Shown: in pieces, positions 31,502 to 40,453 of the stretch | How positions within the stretch are numbered: position 1 is the stretch's first letter | How the letters are laid out: the number at the start of each line of letters is the position of its first letter | Source of the DNA: Bartonella vinsonii subsp. arupensis OK-94-513 | Lineage (GTDB): Bacteria > Pseudomonadota > Alphaproteobacteria > Rhizobiales > Rhizobiaceae | DNA: 64,000 bases | NCBI RefSeq assembly: GCF_000278235.1 | Contig: NZ_JH725037.1 | Coordinates: 66,697-130,696, forward strand | Direction of reading: 5' to 3' | Made by a program: the position numbers and the translations under genes | The notes under the pieces: generated by a model | What the model saw: only the letters and a program-made list of their open reading frames with translations | What the model was told of the DNA's origin: nothing | The model's database searches: none

Positions 31502-32929
31502 TTAGTTATTTGATTGTCCTTTTGGATTTTTAAATATGCTATAAGAAACACGTAAAGCAAGTGGAATGCCAAGACAAAATAAAAGGCTGATGAGTACTAC
31601 AAGAAGAGTTTTTGCGGCTAAAATCATTCCTACTATTCCTCCAGGATTTAAAAGGCCAGCAAAATTTGTAATTGTTCCTGCAAGAGTTGCACTTAATGCT
31701 GCAGAAAATAGCTGTACAGAGGTAAGAGATTCACTGGCACGTAGGGCATCTTCATTATTTGCACATTGTAATATCCGTGTTAGTAAATGCGGCCATGCTA
31801 TGCCAGCGCTAATCCCTATAGCAAACAATGCTAAGCAAATGATAAAGATATGTCCAGATGTGGAATCTGTTATTGGAACGAGCCATAAAAGACTGCTTAT
31901 ACCCAAAAGGCTCAATATGGGGGAGTATATAATGATACTATGAATTTTTTTTGTATTTATACCAGCACTTGATAGGGAACCACATGTCCATCCGAAACTC
32001 ATGAGTGACGCTATATAACCGGCAACAAGTGGGGCTTGTCCATGAAGTTCTTGAAGAAAAAGTGGAAAATAAAGCTCCATACTGTATACCACGGTCGTCA
32101 TAACAAGTATCAAAGCATAAATAGAAAAAAACTCAGAAGAGAAGGAAAAGGATTTACGCGGCAACATAGGATGAAGTGTGGATGATTCTATTTTTGCTAG
32201 AACAAAGAGAAGACACAGTCCGATAACTAATCCGCCAATTTGCGCAATAGTGGTATTTATAGCACCACCAACAGAAATGATAATAATCAAAAAGATAAGT
32301 ATAAAGAGTTGTAAAAGAGGAAGTGGGGATGAGGGAACAGTGTTCTTATTTTCTTTTGGTAAAACTTTAAGGGCTATGAGCAAGAAAATTACCGCTAATG
32401 CACCAATAACCCAAAAGGACGCTCTCCACATACCATAGTGTACAGAAATGCCCCCGATAGCTGGTCCTAATAAGGTTGATATTCCCCACATTCCAGAGAT
32501 AATACTCAGTGCATATGACCATACAGATGGAGTGAGAACAATACGAACCATAGAGTAAGATAAGGATAATAAAGAACCGCTCCCGAATCCTTGAATAAAA
32601 CGTGCTATTAAAAATAATGGCATAGTCGAAGCTATGGCACACATGAGGGTACCAACAGTAAAAATGAAGCCAGAGATTAAATAAGCTTTGCGAGGACCTA
32701 TTTTCTCTAATATTTTTGTTGCAAGAGAAGTACCAAGGAGTGAGGCTGTAATAAAAACGGTTGCCACCCAAGAGTAATAAAGTTCACCGCCAATATCACT
32801 CATAAGAGAAGGTAAAATAGTAATAACAACATAAATGTTGGTAGCGTGTAATACAACACCACCAGTAAACGTTAAAAAACGAATACCATTTTTCCCCAAT
32901 AAAAGCGCAGACCAGCTTTGTTTTTTCAC
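31502..32929 (-). CDS. MFS transporter, DHA2-like (about 14 membrane helices)
   Basis: The 475-residue protein has about 14 hydrophobic segments, consistent with the DHA2 drug-efflux family. The first loop carries the antiporter pattern ILPSLMSDIGGELYYSWVAT and motif A-like LATKILEKIGPRKAYLISG; fifth-helix motif C-like GMWGISTLLGPAIGG marks it as an exporter. The substrate cannot be read. It lies downstream of icd on the same strand, separated by a hairpin, and converges on the other MFS gene with 39 bases between the stops. Confidence 0.82.
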   Translation of the reverse strand: MKKQSWSALLLGKNGIRFLTFTGGVVLHATNIYVVITILPSLMSDIGGELYYSWVATVFITASLLGTSLATKILEKIGPRKAYLISGFIFTVGTLMCAIASTMPLFLIARFIQGFGSGSLLSLSYSMVRIVLTPSVWSYALSIISGMWGISTLLGPAIGGISVHYGMWRASFWVIGALAVIFLLIALKVLPKENKNTVPSSPLPLLQLFILIFLIIIISVGGAINTTIAQIGGLVIGLCLLFVLAKIESSTLHPMLPRKSFSFSSEFFSIYALILVMTTVVYSMELYFPLFLQELHGQAPLVAGYIASLMSFGWTCGSLSSAGINTKKIHSIIIYSPILSLLGISSLLWLVPITDSTSGHIFIICLALFAIGISAGIAWPHLLTRILQCANNEDALRASESLTSVQLFSAALSATLAGTITNFAGLLNPGGIVGMILAAKTLLVVLISLLFCLGIPLALRVSYSIFKNPKGQSNN

Positions 32930-33001
32930 TATTTTTGCTATTTAGTAAAGAGTTGACCTCTTTTATTTATAAGGCAGTTATTTAAATTTGCCAAGAGAAG
33001 A

Positions 33002-33031
33002 TTCAAAGCTCGCTTTTCGCAGAGCTTTGAA
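33002..33031 (-). terminator. Perfect hairpin after icd
   Basis: TTCAAAGCTC and GAGCTTTGAA form a perfect ten-pair stem with a ten-base loop, 20 bases after the icd stop on the minus strand. The T run after it is weak, so it is a probable but not ideal terminator separating icd from the MFS gene. Confidence 0.55.
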
Positions 33032-33050
33032 ATTTAAATAAAGTGATAAC

Positions 33051-34265
33051 TTAATTCTTCATTGCTTGTTTGAGATTTTCATTAATTTTATCAAGGAAAT
33101 CTGTTGTAGAAAGCCATTTTTGTTTAGGTCCAATTAAAAGTGCAAGATCTTTAGTCATAAAACCTTCTTCAACGGTCTTAATACAAACTTCTTCTAATGT
33201 TTTGGCAAAGTTCTTTAATTTCTCATTATTATCCAGTTTAGCACGGTGCGCTAGTCCTCGTGTCCATGCAAAAATAGATGCAATAGAATTTGTTGATGTT
33301 TCTTCACCTCTTTGATGCTGACGGTAATGACGTGTTACTGTACCGTGTGCTGCTTCTGCTTCAACAATTTTACCATCTGGTGTCATGAGGACAGAAGTCA
33401 TGAGACCAAGGGAGCCAAAGCCTTGAGCAACAATATCAGACTGAACATCACCATCATAGTTTTTACATGCCCACACATAGCCACCTGACCATTTAAGAGC
33501 AGAGGCCACCATATCATCAATGAGGCGATGTTCGTAATATAATTTATGATTTTCAAATTCAGTTTTAAATTCTGCATCAAATATTTCTTGAAAGATGTCT
33601 TTAAAACGGCCGTCGTAAGCTTTTAGAATGGTATTTTTTGTTGAAAGATAGACTGGAACATTTCGTTGTAGCCCATAATTAAAAGATGCTCTGGCAAAAT
33701 CACGAATTGATTCATCAAGGTTGTACATAGCCATAGCAACCCCTGCACTTGGGGCGTCAAAAATATCATGTTCAATAATTTGATTGTCATCTCCAACAAA
33801 TTTAATACTTAATTTCCCTTTACTAGGAAATTTGAAATCCGTGGCTTTATATTGATCACCAAAAGCGTGCCGTCCAATAATAATTGGTTTTGTCCAGCTA
33901 GGAACGAGGCGTGGTACATTTTTGCAAATAATAGGTTCACGAAAAATAACGCCACCTAAAATATTACGGATTGTGCCATTGGGTGATTTCCACATTTTTT
34001 TAAGGTTAAATTCTTTAACTCGGGCTTCATCCGGTGTGATGGTTGCACATTTTATACCAACCCCATATTTTTTGATAGCATTGGCAGAATCAATGGTTAC
34101 CTGATCATCGGTTGCATCTCGATTTACGACGGAAAGATCGTAATATTTAAGCTCAATATCGAGATAGGGATGGATCAATTTATCTTTAATATATTTCCAG
34201 ATGATACGGGTCATTTCATCCCCATCGATTTCAACAACGGGGTTTTCCACTTTGATCTTTGCCAT
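33051..34265 (-). CDS. icd: Isocitrate dehydrogenase (NADP-dependent)
   Basis: TCA-cycle enzyme oxidising isocitrate to 2-oxoglutarate with NADP. The 404-residue protein is of the eukaryote-like subfamily II found in alphaproteobacteria: [19 protein letters not shown] at the N-terminus, the substrate site [41 protein letters not shown] with metal-binding aspartates, and HGTVTRHYR for NADP. Length is standard. A GGAC/AAAGGAC element precedes the ATG. Supplies 2-oxoglutarate, the signal read by PII. Confidence 0.97.
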   Translation of the reverse strand: MAKIKVENPVVEIDGDEMTRIIWKYIKDKLIHPYLDIELKYYDLSVVNRDATDDQVTIDSANAIKKYGVGIKCATITPDEARVKEFNLKKMWKSPNGTIRNILGGVIFREPIICKNVPRLVPSWTKPIIIGRHAFGDQYKATDFKFPSKGKLSIKFVGDDNQIIEHDIFDAPSAGVAMAMYNLDESIRDFARASFNYGLQRNVPVYLSTKNTILKAYDGRFKDIFQEIFDAEFKTEFENHKLYYEHRLIDDMVASALKWSGGYVWACKNYDGDVQSDIVAQGFGSLGLMTSVLMTPDGKIVEAEAAHGTVTRHYRQHQRGEETSTNSIASIFAWTRGLAHRAKLDNNEKLKNFAKTLEEVCIKTVEEGFMTKDLALLIGPKQKWLSTTDFLDKINENLKQAMKN

Positions 34266-35106
34266 TAGAAGTCCTTTTTGTTTAAGTGATATTATTTTTT
34301 ATAGCATTTTCAGGTTTGTAATGAAAAGTAAAAACAAGAATGATAGAAGGCGCTCTTAAAATATATATTTATCAATATTTTAGAAACTATTGCTAAACGG
34401 ATTCATTAAAAAATAATATTAATTTTGTAATATGATCATTGTATCGTTGATAAAAAGCTGATGCAAGAGAAGGATTCGGTAAAATTTACTACAGGGTGTA
34501 GGGAATCTTTATTTTTTGTAAGACATTTTATTTAATTGTTTGATAAATTTATATTATTATGGCGTTCGTTACGATTTTTAGAGATATTATATTCGGGAAA
34601 TAAATTGATAAATAAGGTTATAAATCTTTATTCTACTCTTTCAGCTCTCAGGTAGTGATCTGTTTGTCTAGAAAAAATTGAATGTGATAGACTATGTGAT
34701 AGACAAGGAACTGTAATCAAGAAGGGGCGGTATAAATCGAGTTTTGAATTAGCCCTTAGAAATAGTCTTGGAAATTATTCTTAAAGCTCTTCTGGGAGAA
34801 GAATAGAGTTTTACAAAGGATGACAGTTGTATTTGCCAGAAAATACAGTTTACGTGTTAGTGTGCCTTACAAATTTTAAACATTACAAAAAACACTATCC
34901 CATAGATCTATAGTTAACGCATTTTTTTCTTATAAGCGTAAGCGATATAGCATTACTCTTTGAATAGAAAAATTATTCACACAGAGACTTTGATAATTCT
35001 CTTCACAGGATAACTTCCCAAATCCTATTCCCTAACCTTTATTTACGCGCCCCGCACCTTAAAAAAACATGCGTAAAATCAATAAGTTATTGGTTGTAAA
35101 AAAGAT
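34266..35106. other. 841-base gap between icd and tRNA-Glu
   Basis: No gene recognised on either strand. The stretch is AT-rich with many stops. The only small structures are a 12-base tandem repeat ATGTGATAGAC(T/A) at 34682-34705 and a short CTACA/TGTAG hairpin near 34490. Confidence 0.6.
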
Positions 35107-35181
35107 TTGGTACGCCCAAGGGGAATTGAACCCCTGTTTCCGCCGTGAAAGGGCGGCGTCCTAACCTCTAGACGATGGGCG
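35107..35181 (-). tRNA. tRNA-Glu (anticodon TTC)
   Basis: On the minus strand the cloverleaf folds fully: acceptor GCGCCCA with TGGGCGT, D arm GTC-TAGAGGTTAG-GAC, anticodon stem CCGCC/GGCGG around loop CTTTCAC (anticodon TTC), T arm AGGGG-TTCAATT-CCCCT. The discriminator A and CCA are encoded. The first acceptor pair would be G-U rather than the usual G-C. A run of six T lies just after the 3' end. Confidence 0.95.
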
Positions 35182-35196
35182 CGAACCAATGATGAG

Positions 35197-35225
35197 GCTT
35201 ATAGAGAGGATCTTTTTACTTCGCA
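35197..35225 (-). promoter_or_regulatory. Promoter of tRNA-Glu
   Basis: TTGCGA (35220-35225) and TATAAG (35197-35202) are separated by 17 bases on the minus strand, with the -10 box ending 15 bases before the mature tRNA 5' end. A good sigma-70 match in the expected place. Confidence 0.65.
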
Positions 35226-35469
35226 AGCCCTCTACGTAATTTTTTTTTAAAAAACATATTTTATTGCATTATTTTTGGATATATTATTGTCACTCTTGGC
35301 TGGATTTTTTTATTTTCTAGAGTTGTGCGTGAGAAAATAGAGAGCATAATTCATGGTTGATGAATTTTTTATGTTAGCAACCTGATAATTAAATGATATT
35401 TTTAGTGCTCGCTTATTTTGAAAAATAAAAATAAATTAAATCAGTATGTTAAATGTTTTGGTGTTTTTT

Positions 35470-35680
35470 CTATTGTTGTCTTTCTGAAATATATGCTTGG
35501 TATTTTACTTGTTCAAAGATCTTCGGAGAATAATCATCCAAGGTTTTCGGTGAAACTATAAGCGGCTGTAGAACAGTTTCTTGAAATAAAACGATAAACA
35601 TAATCATTAATAAGCTGAAAAATGATACGAATCACATAAAGACTGTCTTTGCGATTAGATATGCTTTCCTTTCGTTTCAT
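35470..35680 (-). pseudogene. Decayed gene for a small one-helix membrane protein
   Basis: The stretch is 211 bases, 70 codons plus one extra base. If the run of three A after the ATG is shortened by one base, the frame reads MNERKAYLIAKTVFM, then TGA where TGG would give Trp, then FVSFFSLLMIMFIVLF, QETVLQPLIVSPKTLDDYSP, and KIFEQVKYQAYISERQQ to a TAG. One deletion and one substitution would restore a 69-residue protein with a basic head, one membrane helix and a soluble tail. As it stands, only a 45-residue form from the internal ATG could be made. I do not recognise the family. Confidence 0.45.
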
Positions 35681-36002
35681 AAAATGTCCGCTGTAAAAAT
35701 GAAAAAATATTGAAACAAATCGAAAGTAAAATAGAAGTTAATAATCATTTTTTTATATGTTGATTGAAACTCCACTCTTTTGAAGCAGTGAAGCAGTCGT
35801 TTTTATAAAGGCTATTACTCTTTAAAAGAGATAAATTTATATCTGAGAGATTTTGATTGAACGAGCAGTTTTGTGATACAAGAAGACAAATTTGGTTGAA
35901 TAGAGTGGGGGACTTCTTTAGATTGTGTTTGGTTGTAAGCATCATTTTCGTTGATTTACACATCGTATTTTTCAAAAGAAGAGAGGGATAAGCAGTTAGA
36001 TA

Positions 36003-37313
36003 ATGGCAGAAGCTTTAAGAGTTGGCATTGCGGGTCTTGGTACGGTTGGTACTTCAGTTATAAAAATTCTGCGTGAAAAAGCGAGTAGTTTAGCTTGCCA
36101 ATGTGGACGATCGATCGAAATTGTTGCTGTTAGTGCACGTGATAGAAGTCGTAATCGTGGAATTGATCTGAGTGATGTAAAATGGTTCGATTCACCAGTG
36201 GATATGGCTTCTTCTGATGATATTGATGTTTTTGTGGAATTAATTGGTGGTGAATTAGATGTTGTGCATCAAGCTGTTAAAAAAGCTCTGGAGGTAGGGC
36301 ATCATGTTGTTACTGCCAATAAAGCACTTCTCGCACGACATGGGGTAGCACTTGCTGTAAGTGCAGAAAAAAAAGGTGTTTTTTTTCATTTTGAAGCGGC
36401 TGTTGCTGGAGGAATTCCTGTCATCAAAGCGATGAGAGAATCACTTTGCGGTAACCGTATATCGCGAATTTATGGTATTCTCAATGGAACCTGCAACTAT
36501 ATATTAACACGTATGTTTAATGAAGGCCTTTCATTTAAAGATTGTTTGGCTGATGCACAGAGACTTGGTTATGCTGAAGCTGATCCAACTTTTGATATTG
36601 GGGGAAATGATACAGCTCATAAATTGGCTTTATTGACAAGTTTAGCATTCGGAACGGCCATTTCGTTAGATGATGTGTATGTTGAAGGAATTAGCAATAT
36701 TTCACAGATTGATATTCGTGCAGCTGATGAATTGGGTTATCGGATTAAGCTTTTAGGGGTTGCGTTAGAAACAGATTCTGGAATTGAGCAGCGTGTTCAC
36801 CCGACAATGGTACCAACATCATCAATGATTGCACAGATTCATGGCGTAACAAATGCCCTTTCTATTCAAAGTGATTTATTAGGTGAATTGCTCTTTTCTG
36901 GTCCTGGTGCTGGAGGAGCGGCAACAGCATCAGCAGTTATTGCTGATTTGGCTGACATAGCGAAAGCACGTACTGGTTTTCAGTATGCACCTGTTTTAAG
37001 AAATCCAGCATTGGAGCTTGCTCCTCATAAAAAAGCACGTATTTCGCATCATGCAGGTGGTTATTTTATTCGTTTGAATGTTCATGATCGTGCTGGTGTT
37101 TTTGCTGCAGTAGCACAGCATATGGCTGATAATAGCATTTCATTAGAATCGATTGTTCAAAAACCTTTTGTAGAAAGCCAGATTGTAAAAACAATTATTT
37201 TAATAACGCATGAAACAACGGAGGTGAATGTACGAAAAGCACTTGCAGCAATTGAAAAAGATGGACATCTTGTTGCAAAGTCTCAATTCATTCGTATTGA
37301 ACCTATGGCATAA
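36003..37313 (+). CDS. hom: Homoserine dehydrogenase
   Basis: Reduces aspartate semialdehyde to homoserine for threonine and methionine synthesis. The 436-residue protein has the NAD(P) fingerprint GIAGLGTVGTS at 8-18, VTANKALLARHG, the catalytic domain with FEAAVAGGIPVIKAMRESL, GILNGTCNYIL and DPTFDIGGNDTAHKLALL, and a C-terminal ACT domain (about 350-430) for threonine feedback. A purine-rich GAGAGGGA lies 14-20 bases before the ATG. It is followed by glpX, as in other rhizobia. Confidence 0.96.
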   Translation: MAEALRVGIAGLGTVGTSVIKILREKASSLACQCGRSIEIVAVSARDRSRNRGIDLSDVKWFDSPVDMASSDDIDVFVELIGGELDVVHQAVKKALEVGHHVVTANKALLARHGVALAVSAEKKGVFFHFEAAVAGGIPVIKAMRESLCGNRISRIYGILNGTCNYILTRMFNEGLSFKDCLADAQRLGYAEADPTFDIGGNDTAHKLALLTSLAFGTAISLDDVYVEGISNISQIDIRAADELGYRIKLLGVALETDSGIEQRVHPTMVPTSSMIAQIHGVTNALSIQSDLLGELLFSGPGAGGAATASAVIADLADIAKARTGFQYAPVLRNPALELAPHKKARISHHAGGYFIRLNVHDRAGVFAAVAQHMADNSISLESIVQKPFVESQIVKTIILITHETTEVNVRKALAAIEKDGHLVAKSQFIRIEPMA

Positions 37314-37463
37314 AGTTGAGAAGTTGTTTAATGACAAAAAAAGAAATTTGAGTGTTTTTTTCTGTTGTGGAAAGTTCTCATCTTTGCCAAAAGCTTTCTT
37401 ATTAATGTTTAACAATAAATGCTAACGCTTTTTCTTTAATACTCATTCAGTAGGATTTTTCAT

Positions 37464-38450
37464 ATGCCCGCATCTCAGAAAAATTTAAATGGACTTGATC
37501 GTATTCTAACGCTTGAATTGGTACGTGTCACTGAACGTGCTGCTGTTGCAGCTGCACGCTGGCGCGGACGCGGTGATGAAAAGGCTGCTGATCAAGCTGC
37601 TGTGGATGCAATGCGTCAGGAGCTTAATCGGTTGCCTATTGATGGTACAGTGGTGATTGGTGAAGGGGAACGTGATGAAGCTCCTATGCTTTATATTGGA
37701 GAGAAAGTAGGACTTCAAGAAGGGACCGCGATTGATATTGCACTTGATCCACTTGAAGGAACGACAATTTGTGCTAAAAATCTTGCTAATTCTCTAGCTG
37801 TGGTTGCAATTGCTGAAAAGGGTAATCTCCTTTACGCTCCTGACGTTTATATGAAAAAAATTGCTGTTGGTCCTGATTATCCCAAAGGGATTGTTGATAT
37901 AGATGCTTTGCCTGCTGATAATATTCACGCCCTTGCAAAAGCTAAAGGCGTAGCTGTTAATCAGATAACTGTTTGTATTATGGATCGGCCTCGTCACGAA
38001 AAACTGATTGAAGAAGTGCGTGCAACGGGAGCATCAATTCGTTTAATTGGCGATGGAGATGTTGCTGCCGTTATCGATACAACGAATCCAGATGAAACGG
38101 GTATTGATATCTATATGGGGATTGGTGGAGCTCCAGAAGGGGTATTAGCTGCTGCAGCCTTGCGTTGTATTGGTGGACAGATGCAAGGTCGTTTGCAACT
38201 TGATACAGAAGAAAAAATCGCGCGCGCTGCCAAAATGGGAATTGATAACCCCAATAAAGTTTACACAATGGAAGAAATGGCAAAAGGGGATGTGTTGTTT
38301 TCTGCAACAGGTGTAACGGATGGCAATATGCTTTCAGGTGTTAAATTTACTCCTCATTATATTCAAACAGAAACACTTGTGATGCGTTCACATACCGGTA
38401 CAATCCGTCGTATTAAAGCGCAGCATAGAGATTATTCAAAATTTGATTAA
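37464..38450 (+). CDS. glpX: Fructose-1,6-bisphosphatase class II
   Basis: Gluconeogenic phosphatase making fructose 6-phosphate. The 328-residue protein matches the GlpX family: GEGERDEAPML at 66-76, metal and substrate residues in DIALDPLEGT at 91-100, MDRPRHEKLIEEVRATGA and GGAPEGVLAAAALRC. Downstream of hom by 150 bases. Two hairpins follow it. Confidence 0.96.
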   Translation: MPASQKNLNGLDRILTLELVRVTERAAVAAARWRGRGDEKAADQAAVDAMRQELNRLPIDGTVVIGEGERDEAPMLYIGEKVGLQEGTAIDIALDPLEGTTICAKNLANSLAVVAIAEKGNLLYAPDVYMKKIAVGPDYPKGIVDIDALPADNIHALAKAKGVAVNQITVCIMDRPRHEKLIEEVRATGASIRLIGDGDVAAVIDTTNPDETGIDIYMGIGGAPEGVLAAAALRCIGGQMQGRLQLDTEEKIARAAKMGIDNPNKVYTMEEMAKGDVLFSATGVTDGNMLSGVKFTPHYIQTETLVMRSHTGTIRRIKAQHRDYSKFD

Positions 38451-38458
38451 AACGCTTT

Positions 38459-38492
38459 CTTTTTCACTGTATCTGTTAAGAAAGTGAAAAAG
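38459..38492 (+). terminator. Hairpin after glpX
   Basis: CTTTTTCACT and AGTGAAAAAG form a perfect ten-pair stem with a 14-base loop, beginning nine bases after the glpX stop. It has no T run after it. Confidence 0.4.
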
Positions 38493-38510
38493 AATTATTT
38501 GAAGCAACTG

Positions 38511-38551
38511 TGCTTCCATAAAAAACTCTAAGAGATATTTTTATGGAAGCA
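38511..38551. terminator. Bidirectional terminator between glpX and ilvE
   Basis: TGCTTCCATAAAAA (38511-38524) and TTTTTATGGAAGCA (38538-38551) pair perfectly over 14 bases with a 13-base loop. The A/T tracts lie inside the stem on both arms, so it can work on either strand, which fits the convergent genes. Confidence 0.75.
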
Positions 38552-38583
38552 TTGACAGTGATTTGTAGAAATATCTTTAATTG

Positions 38584-39690
38584 TTATGAAAGCTGGACAG
38601 AGTGTACCCAGCCATTTTTATCTTCTATATTGCCTTTTTGAAGGTCAACTAGTTGTGAGCGAAGTTGTTTTGTAACCTCACCAATCGTTTCATTTCCGAT
38701 AACGACTTCGCCATCTTTGTATTTGAAGCGACCGATTGATGTAACAACAGCTGCTGTACCACAAGCAAAGACTTCTTTAAGGTGACCACTTCGTGCATCT
38801 TCTTTGAGCGATTCAAAAGAATAAGGACGTTCTTCTATTGTTAACCCCATTTTTTGGGCCAATTGTAAAATTGAATGACGTGTTATTCCTGGAAGAATAG
38901 TGCCACTAAGTCCAGGTGTCACAAGTGTGTTATTTGCCATAATAAAGCAAACATTCATACCGCCGAGTTCTTCAATCCATTTATGTTCAATCATATCTAG
39001 GAAAAGCACTTGGCTACAATTATTTTGTATCGCACTGCTTTGTGCGAGTAAGCTTGCTGCATAGTTGCCACCACATTTGGCAGCGCCTGTACCTCCCGGA
39101 CCGGCACGACTATAATCTGTTTCGATCCATACGCTAACAGATTTTTCTTCTCCTTTGAAATATGATTCAACTGGAGAGGCTATGATACAAAAAAGATATT
39201 CTTGAGAAGGGCGAACGCCTAAAAAGCTTTCATTGCCAAACATGAATGGACGTATGTAGAGGCTAGCATTTGGAAGCCCTGAAACCCATTTTTGATCAAT
39301 TTTTACCAATTGATTAACGGCATCTATAAAGATATCCTTTGGTAATTCTGGCATTGCTAATCGCTTTGCCGATTCTATGAAACGTTGTGCATTGGCATCA
39401 GGGCGGAATAACAAAATGCGTCCGTCTTTTGCGCGATATGCTTTTAAACCCTCAAAAATTTCTTGCGCATAATGCAAAACGGTACTTGCTGGGCTAATCT
39501 CTAAGGCTTTGTATTGAGATATAAGAGCGTTATGCCAACCTTTATCTTCAGTCCATTGGATAGTACACATGTGGTCTGTAAAAAATTGACCAAAACCAGG
39601 ACTTTTCAGAATTTCTTCACGTTTCTGATCTGGCAGAGGTGATGGGTGTTTTTCTATTTTAAACGGAAGCGATGATGTAAGGGATTTCAT
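38584..39690 (-). CDS. ilvE: Branched-chain amino acid aminotransferase
   Basis: PLP enzyme catalysing the last step of valine, leucine and isoleucine synthesis. The 368-residue protein belongs to fold-type IV, BCAT-like subgroup: LHYAQEIFEGLKAYRAKDG, YIRPFMFGNES, and GTGAAKCGGNYAASL in which Lys205 is the PLP lysine; the phosphate-binding part is GTAAVVTSIG. Length is typical of the longer BCAT type. Faces glpX across the terminator. Confidence 0.95.
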   Translation of the reverse strand: MKSLTSSLPFKIEKHPSPLPDQKREEILKSPGFGQFFTDHMCTIQWTEDKGWHNALISQYKALEISPASTVLHYAQEIFEGLKAYRAKDGRILLFRPDANAQRFIESAKRLAMPELPKDIFIDAVNQLVKIDQKWVSGLPNASLYIRPFMFGNESFLGVRPSQEYLFCIIASPVESYFKGEEKSVSVWIETDYSRAGPGGTGAAKCGGNYAASLLAQSSAIQNNCSQVLFLDMIEHKWIEELGGMNVCFIMANNTLVTPGLSGTILPGITRHSILQLAQKMGLTIEERPYSFESLKEDARSGHLKEVFACGTAAVVTSIGRFKYKDGEVVIGNETIGEVTKQLRSQLVDLQKGNIEDKNGWVHSVQLS

Positions 39691-39991
39691 AACTAAGACC
39701 TTTAAGGGTATGCTTTATTTCTGTGTAGTTTTTATTATAAGAAAAATGAGATACTTTTATTACAACCTTTTTTTATTTTTAGCAAAACATTCGTGTTAAT
39801 ACTTTAGCATAGAATTAAAAGAAAAGACTCTTAAGAGATATTTTTATTTTTATGCTCTTTTTTCTCAATTTTATCAGATCATCCGGAACCTTTAGTAATA
39901 TTTATCGTTTTCCAAAAGTAAGTATCTGAATAACTTCATATATGTATATTTTGTAACTTAAAGGTAGGGGAATTGAGAAAAGGAATTCACT
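39691..39991. other. 301-base gap upstream of ilvE
   Basis: Divergent spacer between ilvE and a small membrane-protein gene. AT-rich; it should hold both promoters, but no box is distinct enough to call. Confidence 0.5.
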
Positions 39992-40285
39992 ATGATTGAT
40001 AGAAATTACCACACATATGAGAAACGTATAGCGACAGAAAAAAAAGAGCGTGAACAGCTTAATTCAATTGGTAGAGGTATCCTTGCTATTCTTCTTGGAG
40101 TTTTTATTATTTGGTTTGTTTTTGGTTTTTTGGGATCTTTTTTTGAAAAAAAACCTGAACATATATCGCATTATAGCACTACAGAATCAAATCAAACGAT
40201 AACAAGTCCGAGAAAAGATTTAAATTCGACATCCGAAATACCTTATATCTATAAAAATACGTCGTCATCTTTATCCCATGAATAA
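39992..40285 (+). CDS. Small single-pass membrane protein of unknown function
   Basis: Not recognised. The 97-residue product has a charged N-terminal head (about 1-27, RNYHTYEKRIATEKKEREQL), one strong membrane helix (about 29-50, GILAILLGVFIIWFVFGFLG) and a Ser/Thr/Asn-rich tail of about 45 residues without cysteines. AAAAGGAA lies 7-8 bases before the ATG, a good ribosome binding site, which argues that it is translated. Topology by the positive-inside rule would leave the head in the cytosol. Confidence 0.6.
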   Translation: MIDRNYHTYEKRIATEKKEREQLNSIGRGILAILLGVFIIWFVFGFLGSFFEKKPEHISHYSTTESNQTITSPRKDLNSTSEIPYIYKNTSSSLSHE

Positions 40286-40453
40286 TCCGTTAGATGAAAA
40301 TCTCATGAGGCCATAGATTAAGGTATAAAATTTTTCAAATGCATAAGCTTAAAAAAATTGAAACGATTTTAATCCCTGACATTAATCAATAAATCAAATA
40401 CTTGGTATTAAAATAAATCATGTAGCGGTTATTAAAGCTGCTGCCTGATTTAT

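Larger units (their letters stand above)
35182..36002. other. 821-base gap between tRNA-Glu and hom
   Basis: Contains the tRNA promoter and the decayed small membrane-protein gene at 35470-35680. A 76-codon minus-strand frame at 35745-35975 has no recognisable family and low-complexity codon use, so it is not called. No riboswitch was recognised ahead of hom. Confidence 0.55.

Noticed and set aside
35745-35975. 76-codon minus-strand frame upstream of hom
   Set aside because: No recognisable motif, and Lys/Asn/Ser-rich composition expected of AT-rich random DNA.
35182-36002. Riboswitch ahead of hom
   Set aside because: No SAM-II-like or other conserved aptamer core was recognised in the leader.
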